The notes below the pieces were generated by a model, which saw only the letters and a list, made by a program, of their open reading frames with translations, was not told where the DNA came from and did not search any database. From IMG/VR virus record IMGVR_UViG_3300021091_000268, positions 1 through 31,022 of that record: a stretch of 31,022 nucleotides of DNA. The stretch is one strand, 5' to 3'. Positions 1 to 7,683 of the stretch are shown here, piece by piece. Numbering within the stretch: position 1 is the first letter of the stretch; each line of letters opens with the position of its first letter. Source of the DNA: a virus. The position numbers were made by a program, and so were the translations under genes.

Positions 1-588
1 AATACCCCCACCCCTTTGATTAATCCTTGTTTTATGTTCATTCAATGGAAATGACTCAAACATATCGTCATAATCATCTTTATGTACCGAAAATCTAATG
101 TTTTTTTGACTAAACGAACCGTCACCTAATCCAAGACCTAATAAATAAGAATCTATCGGAAGAATATCACCCCGTTCAAATTGAATTGGGTCAACGATTG
201 GTATTTGCCACTTATTATTACCATTTGAGTGTTTATAATGTGTTTCAATTTCATACTCTTTATTTTTATTGTGTCCAACCCCTTTAATTTTAATTTTGCC
301 ACCCTCATACATTTGTTTTGTTGATAAAACTAAAGATTTTTTTAGTCTTTCGTTTTTTCTATTTTTACCATAATTGGGTGATGACACAGACCATAAATGT
401 TCGTCACCAGCTAAAATTGAAAACCCATCATTAAATGTGATTTTATATGTTTCCTTTATTCCTTGTGCGAATACACCAATAACATTATGGGATTTACCGT
501 CACTACCAATAACCTTATCACCAATTTTAATGTCACCGATTTTTTTAGTTCCTGTTGGTGTATAAACTGGTGTTTTTATGGGTAAAAA
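1..588 (-). other. Intein inserted in the helicase P-loop (N-terminal splicing half plus start of LAGLIDADG endonuclease)
   Basis: Starting at the codon after the Walker lysine, the reading frame shows a block A-like stretch (FLPIKTPVYTPTG) and then KIGDIKIGDKVIGSDG, typical of Hint-fold N-terminal splicing domains. Block B-like DGFSILAGDEHLW follows, with the conserved His at intein residue 64 and a Trp at residue 66. Near 118-152 the motif LLGLGLGDGSF matches a LAGLIDADG dodecapeptide, so the intein probably carries a homing endonuclease. Residue 1 is Phe (ttt) instead of the usual Cys or Ser. Lack of an N-terminal nucleophile together with Trp two residues after the block B His is the pattern of class 3 inteins, but their block F Cys and block G Thr would lie beyond the left edge. 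The C-terminal splice junction and second extein are not visible. Confidence 0.85.
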
Positions 589-1098
589 TTTCCCAAGCCC
601 CATATCATCTGCCAAAATAAATCTTCTGGACCCAACAAGTTTTTCTATTGCTTCTTTTTGATGTGAAAGTGGTGGTCTATGATTGTATTTAGAATAATCA
701 ATAATAACCTCATCTACCGTTTGTGATTTAATTAAAGATGATTTAGGTACCCAAAACTCAGATAAATTATCTTTTTCAAAAAATTTACCCCAGATATGAT
801 ATGACTTATCTTTTTCAACAAGTAATTTTTCAATATAAACTTTTTCCGGAGTTTCAAACAAATATCTTTCTTGGGCGAACTTCTTTGCAAAGTAAGGATC
901 TAACTCAACCCATTTACGAGCAACCTTTGGTTTTGTATCAAAATACGCAACAACGTATTCGGCTTGGGTTCTTGTGGGATAAAACTTTTTATTAGTTTCC
1001 TTTTTGGTTTTCATATACAAAATATGGTTATTGGCACCACTATATGAATCCAATAAATCAAGAGCTTTGTATTCTATTAATTGTTTTTGTAATTCCAA
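1..1098 (-). CDS. SNF2-type helicase, N-terminal part, interrupted by an intein (partial, runs off left edge)
   Basis: The minus strand is open from 1098 down to base 1 (366 codons) and off the window. Residues up to about 170 look like the start of a SNF2-family DNA translocase: a Q-motif-like PPLSHQKEAIEKL is followed by motif I, LADDMGLGK, with the Walker lysine at residue 170 (codon 589-591). The Thr or Ser expected next is absent; the frame continues into an intein. The start is uncertain. A TTG at 1096-1098 gives a natural-looking N-terminus (LELQKQLIEY), with an in-frame stop just upstream; the first in-frame ATG is at 1012-1014. Phage SNF2-like helicases are usually assigned to DNA repair or recombination; that role here is inference. 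The gene is divergent from the neck gene at 1158 and shares a 59-base gap with it. Confidence 0.82.
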   Translation of the reverse strand, partial: MELQKQLIEYKALDLLDSYSGANNHILYMKTKKETNKKFYPTRTQAEYVVAYFDTKPKVARKWVELDPYFAKKFAQERYLFETPEKVYIEKLLVEKDKSYHIWGKFFEKDNLSEFWVPKSSLIKSQTVDEVIIDYSKYNHRPPLSHQKEAIEKLVGSRRFILADDMGLGKFLPIKTPVYTPTGTKKIGDIKIGDKVIGSDGKSHNVIGVFAQGIKETYKITFNDGFSILAGDEHLWSVSSPNYGKNRKNERLKKSLVLSTKQMYEGGKIKIKGVGHNKNKEYEIETHYKHSNGNNKWQIPIVDPIQFERGDILPIDSYLLGLGLGDGSFSQKNIRFSVHKDDYDDMFESFPLNEHKTRINQRGGGI

Positions 1099-1135
1099 AA
1101 TTCAAAGTTATACATAAAAATAATAATAAAAACAA

Positions 1136-1151
1136 TATTTATCAATAAATA
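1136..1151. promoter_or_regulatory. Divergent TATTTAT element between helicase and neck gene
   Basis: TATTTATCAATAAATA reads TATTTAT on both strands. It lies 22 bases before the ATG at 1158 and, on the other strand, upstream of the helicase start. It belongs to the recurring TATTTAT family found before most tail genes here. A promoter role is inferred from position and recurrence only. Confidence 0.45.
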
Positions 1152-1157
1152 AACAAA

Positions 1158-1670
1158 ATGCAGAATAGAGTTCCAATAACAAGATTAGGTAAATTTTTTG
1201 GTGATAGTGACTTTAACCTTGAAATAGAAATGGGTCAGGAATGGCTAATTGGTGATATGAACTTCACTTGTGTTCTTTATAAAGTTGATAAATTAAAGAC
1301 AAAAACAGATGATGTTTATGGTGAAACTGTTTCGGATGGTGTTAAATTTTTACCACCTATTGAATTTAACGCTTTTGTACAAATTGCAACACCAGAAAAT
1401 AAAAATGTTGGGTCAACTAAAAATGTTCAGTTAGAACCTGGGAACATTACAATTTCTGTTTATTTAAAGACACTTGAAGAATTGGGAATAGATATTGACC
1501 TTGGGGATTATGTTGGGTATTATGATTCAGAAAATTTTGTTAGGTATTACACAGTTGTAAATGACGGTAGAGTAATATCTGATTTTAAACATACATATAA
1601 AGGTTATCGTCCTTTTTATAAAACAATTGTTGCGGCACCAGTCGGACCTAATGAATTTAGAGCACTTTGA
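1158..1670 (+). CDS. Neck / head-tail connector protein candidate (gp14-like)
   Basis: This 170-residue soluble protein has no signal peptide or membrane segment. A C-terminal stretch, GDYVGYYDSENFVRYY then YRPFYKTIVAAPVG, resembles by eye the T4 gp14 core, where a GDLIYFP strand is followed by a PFY segment. T4 gp14 is a neck protein that closes the filled head and offers a platform for the tail; it is longer (about 256 residues). Position supports the idea: the gene sits two bases before a gp15-like gene and just ahead of the tail sheath. It could instead be another head-completion protein. ATG at 1158 follows an A-rich leader with no Shine-Dalgarno sequence. The assignment is inference from weak similarity and context. 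Confidence 0.45.
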   Translation: MQNRVPITRLGKFFGDSDFNLEIEMGQEWLIGDMNFTCVLYKVDKLKTKTDDVYGETVSDGVKFLPPIEFNAFVQIATPENKNVGSTKNVQLEPGNITISVYLKTLEELGIDIDLGDYVGYYDSENFVRYYTVVNDGRVISDFKHTYKGYRPFYKTIVAAPVGPNEFRAL

Positions 1671-1672
1671 TA

Positions 1673-2710
1673 ATGGGTTTACCAAAAAAAATTAAAAAAT
1701 ATATTCCTTTGACAGAATCTAAAACACTTCTACCACGAAGAAGAGAACTTCGTGATATGATAGAAGCGGATGGAACATTTTTACCAAAAAGTTTATTACA
1801 CGCAGATTTGGATAGGGGATTTTTAGATTTTGTACGTGACGAATTAAAATGTGTTGTTGAGGGTAAGACAATTCCTATGATTGATATTTTAATCACAACA
1901 CAAAACTGGGCACAATTTACAGAAACTTGGGATTTTCAAAACATAGATAAAAATACTGAACCGCCATTTATTACTGTAATTAGAACACCAGAAGTTAAAT
2001 ATGGTAACAACCCTTCGATAGTTTATACAATACCAAATAGAAGATTATATTTTTACGCTAAAGTACCTACTTGGGATGGTAATAAAAATGGTTACGACAT
2101 TTACAAAATACCTCAACCGGTTCCAGTTGATATAACCTATACTGTTGCGATTATATGTAATAGAATGCGTGAAGTTAATAAATTTAACCAGACCGTTATT
2201 GAAAAATTTTCTTCGTTACAAGCATACCAAACAATTAAAGGACATTACATTCCAATTAAGATGAATAATATTTCTGATGAATCTGTAATGGATTTGGAAA
2301 AACGAAAATATTATATCCAAAAATATGAATTTACAATGATGGGTTTTTTAATTGATGAAGACCAGTTTGAAGTTAGTCCGGCAATAACAAGATCGTTCCA
2401 GATATTTGAAACTGAAACACCGTATAAGAAAAAAAGACAAAAAAGAAGTCAACCACCAGAGCCTACGGTTTATGATGTTGTATTTCCAGTAACAACTGAT
2501 GAGGTTGAAGAATTATTCAATTATACATTTAAAATGAGTCTAACTCAATCAAATAACATTAGTTCGTTCCAAGTTTATATAAATGGTGATTATTATGGGA
2601 ATGATTTAACTGAAATACAAATTAACACAAATGATACAATTTTATTTCAAATTGTTAGATTAGATGCAACCCAACCTGCTAGTTTAGTTTACGTTGAGAC
2701 CCTAAATTAA
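1673..2710 (+). CDS. Tail completion / sheath terminator candidate (gp15-like)
   Basis: This is a 345-residue protein. The chosen start is ATG 1673 (MGLPKK), two bases after the previous stop; a TTG six bases upstream would overlap the preceding gene and is less likely. The middle has alternating strands and a helix (YTVAIICNRMREVNKF, then EKFSSLQAY), followed by KYYIQKYEFTMMGFLID. This recalls T4 gp15, where a strand, a helix pairing the terminator subunits, and a second strand occur in the same order. gp15 caps the tube and sheath at the head-proximal end. After about residue 250 there is a basic linker (KKKRQKRSQ) and a further beta-rich domain of about 75 residues that T4 gp15 lacks. Its place between a neck candidate and the sheath fits. 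Similarity is low and was judged by eye. Confidence 0.5.
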   Translation: MGLPKKIKKYIPLTESKTLLPRRRELRDMIEADGTFLPKSLLHADLDRGFLDFVRDELKCVVEGKTIPMIDILITTQNWAQFTETWDFQNIDKNTEPPFITVIRTPEVKYGNNPSIVYTIPNRRLYFYAKVPTWDGNKNGYDIYKIPQPVPVDITYTVAIICNRMREVNKFNQTVIEKFSSLQAYQTIKGHYIPIKMNNISDESVMDLEKRKYYIQKYEFTMMGFLIDEDQFEVSPAITRSFQIFETETPYKKKRQKRSQPPEPTVYDVVFPVTTDEVEELFNYTFKMSLTQSNNISSFQVYINGDYYGNDLTEIQINTNDTILFQIVRLDATQPASLVYVETLN

Positions 2711-2871
2711 TCTTCACCGTATATATCTTTTTTTTCTTTACATTTTTCCAAAATTAAACTTTCTAAAAACTTATACATTTTAAGTCCACGTTTATCACAA
2801 TATTTTTTTAAGACATCGTGAACGTCCTTATCAATCTTTAAATTTTTTATCTTTTTTGGTTGTTCTGACAT
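2707..2871 (-). CDS. Small ribbon-helix-helix-like DNA-binding protein (54 aa)
   Basis: A complete minus-strand frame runs from ATG (2871-2869) to TAA (2709-2707). It starts MSEQPKKIKNLKIDKDVHDV. The layout is a short basic strand (KIKNLKID), a first helix (KDVHDVLKKYCDKRG), a turn, and a second helix (KMYKFLESLILEKCKEK). This is the order and size of ribbon-helix-helix (Arc/MetJ-type) dimeric DNA-binding proteins, with a short acidic tail. It overlaps the end of the convergent gp15-like gene by four bases. A TATTTATA element lies on the minus strand at 2914-2907, 36 bases upstream of the ATG. It may regulate phage or host promoters; the target is unknown. Apart from the helicase it is the only minus-strand gene I can support. 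Confidence 0.65.
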   Translation of the reverse strand: MSEQPKKIKNLKIDKDVHDVLKKYCDKRGLKMYKFLESLILEKCKEKKDIYGED

Positions 2872-2906
2872 TGGTAGAAAAAAGGTAGAAAAAAATCATA
2901 CCAAAA

Positions 2907-2914
2907 TATAAATA
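2907..2914 (-). promoter_or_regulatory. TATTTATA element upstream of the RHH-like gene
   Basis: The minus strand reads TATTTATATT here, 36 bases ahead of the ATG at 2871. On the plus strand the same bases read TATAAATA, the T4 late-promoter core, so a role for the sheath gene cannot be excluded. Confidence 0.35.
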
Positions 2915-2950
2915 GTTTATAATAAGTAAAGTTTTTAGTGAAAACACTAA

Positions 2951-2959
2951 TATTTATAT
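2951..2959 (+). promoter_or_regulatory. TATTTATAT element upstream of the sheath gene
   Basis: TATTTATAT starts 39 bases before the sheath ATG at 2990, in an A/T-rich leader with no Shine-Dalgarno sequence. It is a member of the recurring TATTTAT set; a late-promoter role is inferred. Confidence 0.4.
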
Positions 2960-2989
2960 TAAAATAAATGAATAAATTAAATAAAGACA

Positions 2990-5900
2990 ATGGCTACTAA
3001 CAGTAAAGTTTTTGTATCACCAGGGGTTTATACATCAGAAGTTGATTTGAGTTTTGTCGCTCAAAGTGTTGGTGTTACAACCTTGGGAATCGCCGGAGAA
3101 ACAATTAAGGGTCCTGCATTTGAACCAATTTTTGTAAGAAATTTCGACGAATTCCAACAATATTTTGGTGGAACATCACCAGAAAAATTTGTAAACACAC
3201 AGATTCCAAAATACGAATCTGCATATATCGCTAAAGCGTATCTACAACAATCTAATCAATTGTTTGTTACCAGAATTTTAGGATTATCTGGTTATGACGC
3301 AGGACCTTCTTGGTCTATAATGACTAAAGCAAACTTAGACCCAAAGACACTAGATTATTGGTGTTTAAGTGCTGGTACTGTTTTATGTGAACCAGCTTGT
3401 GTAATTAAAAAAGAATTACCATTTACAGTTAATTTTAGTGCTTGTACTTTGGAAACTGGTTTTGTTAATTATTTAACAAACTTTCCAAGCGACATTCAAA
3501 ACATATTAACTTCTTCTTATGAAGAATTTGATGGGGACTTATCTACATTACAAACACAAATTAATGCTTTAATTTCTGATGTTATTAATAGTAGTAACCC
3601 AACTGCAGCACAAAATAATTTTATAAGATATTTTGGTTCTATACCTCAAGCTGATTATAATAGTTTATATGCTGGTGGTTACACGGCTGAAACAAATGTT
3701 TTTGCTGTTGATAATGTTGTATTCGAAAATTCTGACCCAAGTTCACCACAAAATGATTCTTGGTATTATGCACTATTCCAAAATGCTGGTAATAGTTTAT
3801 ATTCTGGATTTTCATTCTTTACATCGGTTGATAATTTACAACAAACAAATGTATATACAAGTTTGGTAAATCCTTTTAACCCGTTGTTATTACCAACAAC
3901 AACTACAACAACGACTGGAAATTTTGGTCCTTACAATTTAGTTGTTAGTGTCGCACCAGGATCAATTGTTGTTCAGTTTTGTTTATCATCAACATTACCA
4001 GTTCCAAATGACGTAACATTATCATTTGATGCAACAATTGATGTAACAAGTGGATTGCCAATATTAATTAGTGATTCAGTTACAATAGATGCTGGTGAAG
4101 TTAGTGGTTGTACAATTGTTAGTTTCCCTAATGATGATTACCAAAGATTAGCAGGTACTGGTTCAATAAGTAATTTAGTATCTAGTGACCCAGCAGAATT
4201 AGACCCTAATGATGTAACTATAACTTTACAATTTATTTGTGACCCAATATTACCAACTACAACAACAACTACCGTTCCACCAACACCAAATGTGTGTTTC
4301 ACAGGTTCAGTTGTTGGTATGATATATTACTATACTGGAACATCGTTTACGGAATACGATGACTTGATTATTACTACATTAAGATCAAGAGGTATTTCAC
4401 CTTATTCAGACGGAACAAACCCAGTTTATGAAGTAACAGGTGTAACAGATGTTACTATAGATATGACCGGTCAATATAGTGGTGTTCTTAAAAATCCATT
4501 TTTACCATTTGGTGTTAATGCTACAAACTATGACGGTACTGATTTTGCTTTTGAAGTTTCACTTTCAAATAACGACGCTAAGAATATTAACAAAGTATTT
4601 GGTCGTGGTAACTTTGAAAAACCAAGAACTCAAGTTCCTTTAATGGTTGAAGAATCTTATTTAAACCTACTTAACTATGCTTGGAGTAAAGGTTATATTA
4701 GAGGTCTAAGTGCTGAATTAGTTGTTAGTGAAGGTGCTCAAAGTAATGATTTAAGTAGTATTGGTTATTACTTAGAAAAATTCCAATCACCTAGCACACC
4801 TTGGGTTGTTTCAGAATTAAGAGGTACAAAAGTTTATAATCTATTTAAGTTTTACACAATTTCAGACGGTAATAGTGCAAACACAGAAGTTAAAATTTCA
4901 TTAACTGACCTATCATTTAACAATGAAACATTTACTGTTTTAATTAGAGATTATTTTGATACTGATGCTAACCCAGTTGTATTAGAAAAATTCACTAATT
5001 GTTCTATGAATCCTCAAGAAAATAACTTTATTGCTAAAAAAATTGGTACATTAGATGGTGAATATGAATTGAAATCAAGATACGTTCTTGTTGAGATGAA
5101 CGAAGATGCGCCTATTGATGCAATACCTTGTGGATTTGAAGGTTATACATTCAGAGAATATCCAGGTGGAAAATCTCCATTCCCAGTTTATAAGACTAAA
5201 TATTTTATCCCTGGTGAATTAGTATTTAACCCTCCTTTTGGTTTATCAAGTGGTGGTGACGATGCGTTCACAAGTCCTGGTGATAACATTAGAAGAACTT
5301 ATTTAGGTCTTAGTTCTTATTGGGGTGTTGATACCGACTTCTTCCAATATAAAGGAAAAAGAAAACCATTTAATCTATGTACTGGGGAACCATTTGATTG
5401 GGATTTCAAGACTAAAGGTTTCCATATGGACCAATTTGCGAGTGGTATTACAATTTCAGGTGCTTTCGCATCAAGTGGTACTACAGCATTTGAAGTTGGA
5501 GACGCTTCGTTCTCTTCTGAACCAACAGACCCAACAGATCCTTACTACAGATTAAATTCAAGAAAATTCACGGTTATGGTTTATGGTGGATTTGATGGTT
5601 GGGATATATACAGAGAATATAGAACAAATGCTGATAAATACACATTAGGTAGGACAGGATTCTTAAATGGTGCTTGTTCTTCTTTAAGATTCCCTAAAGG
5701 AAAAGGTAATGGTTTATTTAAACAAATTGCAATCGGTGATGGTTCTGTTGAATATGGAAATACAGATTATTATGCTTACTTATTAGGTATTAGAACTTTT
5801 GCTAATCCAGAAGCTGTAAACATCAATGTATTCACAACACCAGGTATTGATTTATATAATAATAGTGATTTAGTTGAAAAAACAATCGATATGGTTGAAA

Positions 5901-6652
5901 ATGAAAGAGCTGATTCATTGTATATCACAACAATGCCAGATTATCAAATGTTCGTTGCATCAACAACTGATGGTGATAACTTTATCTACCCTCAAGAAGC
6001 TGTTGATTTGTTAGAAGAAACTGGAATCGATTCAAACTATACTGCAACATATTATCCTTGGGTGTTAACAAGAGATAGTGTTAATAACACACAAATCTAT
6101 ATTCCAGCAACGGCTGAAGTAACAAGAAACTTAGCATTAACTGACAACATTGCATTCCCTTGGTTTGCGGCTGCTGGTTATACTCGTGGTATTGTTAATT
6201 CAATTAAAGCCCGTAAGAAGTTAACACAAGAAGATAGAGATGTTCTTTACCTTGGAAGAATTAACCCAATTGCAACATTTGCTGATGTAGGTACCGTAAT
6301 ATGGGGTAACAAAACACTTCAAGTAAGAGAATCAGCACTTGATAGAATCAATGTAAGAAGATTGTTATTACAAGCTCGTAAATTGATTTCCGCTGTTTCT
6401 GTAAGATTGTTGTTTGACCAAAACGACCAACAAGTAAGACAAGACTTCTTGAATGCTGTTAACCCAATCTTAGATTCAATTAGAAGAGATAGAGGTTTAT
6501 ATGATTTCCGAGTAACAGTATCTAATGATACAGAAGATTTGGATAAAAATCAGATGGTAGGTAAAATCTACATCAAACCAACAAAATCTTTAGAATTTAT
6601 TGATATCACATTCTACATTACACCAACTGGTGCGTCGTTTGATGATGTATAA
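2990..6652 (+). CDS. Tail sheath protein (gp18-like), very large, with an inserted accessory domain
   Basis: This is the contractile sheath subunit. The N-terminus (VFVSPGVYTSEVD, later GETIKGPA) is the classic start of phage sheath proteins. The C-terminal 250 residues carry conserved sheath features: GVIWGNKTLQ-type loop (here GTVIWGNKTLQ), ESALDRINVRRLL, and a final KSLEFIDITFYITPTG strand. At 1220 residues it is almost twice T4 gp18 (659). Part of the excess is a segment at about residues 310-422 bracketed by runs of seven (303-309) and six (423-428) threonines; between them lies a beta-rich, Ig/Calx-beta-looking domain. Such insertions normally sit on the outer sheath surface, so exposure is inferred. 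ATG at 2990 follows a TATTTATA element, and a terminator at 6675 follows the gene. Confidence 0.94.
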   Translation: MATNSKVFVSPGVYTSEVDLSFVAQSVGVTTLGIAGETIKGPAFEPIFVRNFDEFQQYFGGTSPEKFVNTQIPKYESAYIAKAYLQQSNQLFVTRILGLSGYDAGPSWSIMTKANLDPKTLDYWCLSAGTVLCEPACVIKKELPFTVNFSACTLETGFVNYLTNFPSDIQNILTSSYEEFDGDLSTLQTQINALISDVINSSNPTAAQNNFIRYFGSIPQADYNSLYAGGYTAETNVFAVDNVVFENSDPSSPQNDSWYYALFQNAGNSLYSGFSFFTSVDNLQQTNVYTSLVNPFNPLLLPTTTTTTTGNFGPYNLVVSVAPGSIVVQFCLSSTLPVPNDVTLSFDATIDVTSGLPILISDSVTIDAGEVSGCTIVSFPNDDYQRLAGTGSISNLVSSDPAELDPNDVTITLQFICDPILPTTTTTTVPPTPNVCFTGSVVGMIYYYTGTSFTEYDDLIITTLRSRGISPYSDGTNPVYEVTGVTDVTIDMTGQYSGVLKNPFLPFGVNATNYDGTDFAFEVSLSNNDAKNINKVFGRGNFEKPRTQVPLMVEESYLNLLNYAWSKGYIRGLSAELVVSEGAQSNDLSSIGYYLEKFQSPSTPWVVSELRGTKVYNLFKFYTISDGNSANTEVKISLTDLSFNNETFTVLIRDYFDTDANPVVLEKFTNCSMNPQENNFIAKKIGTLDGEYELKSRYVLVEMNEDAPIDAIPCGFEGYTFREYPGGKSPFPVYKTKYFIPGELVFNPPFGLSSGGDDAFTSPGDNIRRTYLGLSSYWGVDTDFFQYKGKRKPFNLCTGEPFDWDFKTKGFHMDQFASGITISGAFASSGTTAFEVGDASFSSEPTDPTDPYYRLNSRKFTVMVYGGFDGWDIYREYRTNADKYTLGRTGFLNGACSSLRFPKGKGNGLFKQIAIGDGSVEYGNTDYYAYLLGIRTFANPEAVNINVFTTPGIDLYNNSDLVEKTIDMVENERADSLYITTMPDYQMFVASTTDGDNFIYPQEAVDLLEETGIDSNYTATYYPWVLTRDSVNNTQIYIPATAEVTRNLALTDNIAFPWFAAAGYTRGIVNSIKARKKLTQEDRDVLYLGRINPIATFADVGTVIWGNKTLQVRESALDRINVRRLLLQARKLISAVSVRLLFDQNDQQVRQDFLNAVNPILDSIRRDRGLYDFRVTVSNDTEDLDKNQMVGKIYIKPTKSLEFIDITFYITPTGASFDDV

Positions 6653-6674
6653 TAAATTAAAGGTTATTATAAAG

Positions 6675-6699
6675 TGGGGGTCATTGATCCCCATTTTTT
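6675..6699 (+). terminator. Terminator after the sheath gene
   Basis: A TGGGG ... CCCCA stem, extended inward by one G-T pair and TC/GA, is followed by TTTTTTATTTT. It lies 22 bases after the sheath stop and ends the sheath transcript or trims its 3' end. Confidence 0.75.
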
Positions 6700-6710
6700 A
6701 TTTTATGTAA

Positions 6711-6719
6711 TATTTATTA
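6711..6719 (+). promoter_or_regulatory. TATTTATTA element upstream of the HAD gene
   Basis: TATTTATTA begins 11 bases before the ATG at 6722 and directly follows the sheath terminator. If it is a -10-like element, the transcript would be nearly leaderless. Confidence 0.35.
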
Positions 6720-6721
6720 AT

Positions 6722-7555
6722 ATGAATTATAAAAATTTAGTTAGACAAATCATCAATGAAATTATTGATGATGCTCATACACCAGTTATGAAATACTACG
6801 CATTTGATTGGGATGACAATCTTATGTATATGCCAACAAAAATTTATTTGAAGGATAGTGAAGGGAAATCAGTGGGTATGTCAACAGAAGATTTTGCCGA
6901 ATACAGAACAGAAATTGGAAATGAAGACTTAGAATATGAAGGTCATACAATTGTCGGTTTTGATAAAAACCCGTTTAGGGATTTTAGGGTGACCGGTGAT
7001 AAGAAATTCTTAGAAGATGTGATGAAAGCTCCTACTGGACCTGCATGGTCAGATTTTGTGGAAGCCATAAACAACGGCTCTATTTTTTCAATTGTAACAG
7101 CAAGAGGACACACACCAAGTATTTTAAAACAAGCTGTATATAATTTAATTAAAAAAAATATACATGGTATTGATTCAAACCAGTTAGCTAAAAATTTATT
7201 AAAGTATAGAAATTTGGCTGATGAAGATAAATTAACAAAGGATCAACTAATTAGATCATATCTTGATATGTGTAGATTTTATCCTGTATCTTTCGGTGAA
7301 GGTTCGGAAACAAATCCTGAACAAGCCAAGATTGATGCGATGGAAGAATTTGTAGATTACGTTAAGCTTACTTCAAAGAATCTACAATCAAAAAGTATGA
7401 TGAAAAATAAAATTAAAAATTACTTTACACCTTTTATTGGATTTTCAGATGATGATGTAAGAAACGTAGAATCTATGAAAAAACATTTTGATAAAAAAGA
7501 AGATAATATATTAAAAACTTATTTAACAGCAGGGGGAGAAAAAAAACAGTATTAA
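6722..7555 (+). CDS. HAD-superfamily phosphatase/hydrolase
   Basis: The chosen start is ATG 6722 (MNYKNLVRQI, 277 residues). A GTG at 6674 would extend the frame through the terminator hairpin and is rejected. Haloacid-dehalogenase motifs are visible in order. Motif I is FDWDDN, with nucleophile Asp29 and general acid Asp31. Motif II is SIVTARG, with Thr126. Motif IV is GFSDDDVRN, with acidic residues 243-245. The motif III lysine was not pinned down. The substrate is unknown; the DWDDN / SDDD style recalls the phosphatase half of polynucleotide kinase-phosphatases and phage HAD proteins. It stands between sheath and tube genes with its own TATTTAT element, so it is probably expressed late. 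A virion role is possible but unproven. Confidence 0.75.
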   Translation: MNYKNLVRQIINEIIDDAHTPVMKYYAFDWDDNLMYMPTKIYLKDSEGKSVGMSTEDFAEYRTEIGNEDLEYEGHTIVGFDKNPFRDFRVTGDKKFLEDVMKAPTGPAWSDFVEAINNGSIFSIVTARGHTPSILKQAVYNLIKKNIHGIDSNQLAKNLLKYRNLADEDKLTKDQLIRSYLDMCRFYPVSFGEGSETNPEQAKIDAMEEFVDYVKLTSKNLQSKSMMKNKIKNYFTPFIGFSDDDVRNVESMKKHFDKKEDNILKTYLTAGGEKKQY

Positions 7556-7569
7556 TATTAATTAAGTAA

Positions 7570-7580
7570 TATTTATAATA
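7570..7580 (+). promoter_or_regulatory. TATTTATAATA element (first of two) upstream of the tube gene
   Basis: TATTTATAATA lies 114 bases before the tube ATG, in a 128-base gap that also holds a second element at 7636. Tandem elements before the most abundant tail protein would fit strong late expression; this is inference. Confidence 0.4.
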
Positions 7581-7635
7581 GGATATATAATTTGAAAAAA
7601 ACTGAAAGTAAATAGAAAAATTCCTAATATCGATA

Positions 7636-7644
7636 TATTTATCA
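7636..7644 (+). promoter_or_regulatory. TATTTATCA element (second) upstream of the tube gene
   Basis: TATTTATCA starts 48 bases before the tube ATG at 7684. It is followed by a long A-rich, Shine-Dalgarno-free leader. Confidence 0.4.
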
Positions 7645-7683
7645 AAAAAAGAAAAATAAACATTAAATTAAAAAATAAAAATT

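Noticed and set aside
374-995. Small plus-strand frames in the left kilobase
   Set aside because: They are antisense to the minus-strand helicase/intein frame, which has clear motifs.
1667-1672. TTG start for the gp15-like gene
   Set aside because: It overlaps the previous stop and adds only two residues; ATG 1673 is preferred.
3893-4275. Repeated ACA/ACT tracts as a CRISPR or microsatellite element
   Set aside because: The repeats are in-frame threonine codons of linkers, without spacers or regular direct-repeat structure.
6674-6721. GTG start extending the HAD protein by 16 residues
   Set aside because: The extension would translate through the terminator hairpin at 6675 and the TATTTAT element; ATG 6722 gives a typical N-terminus.
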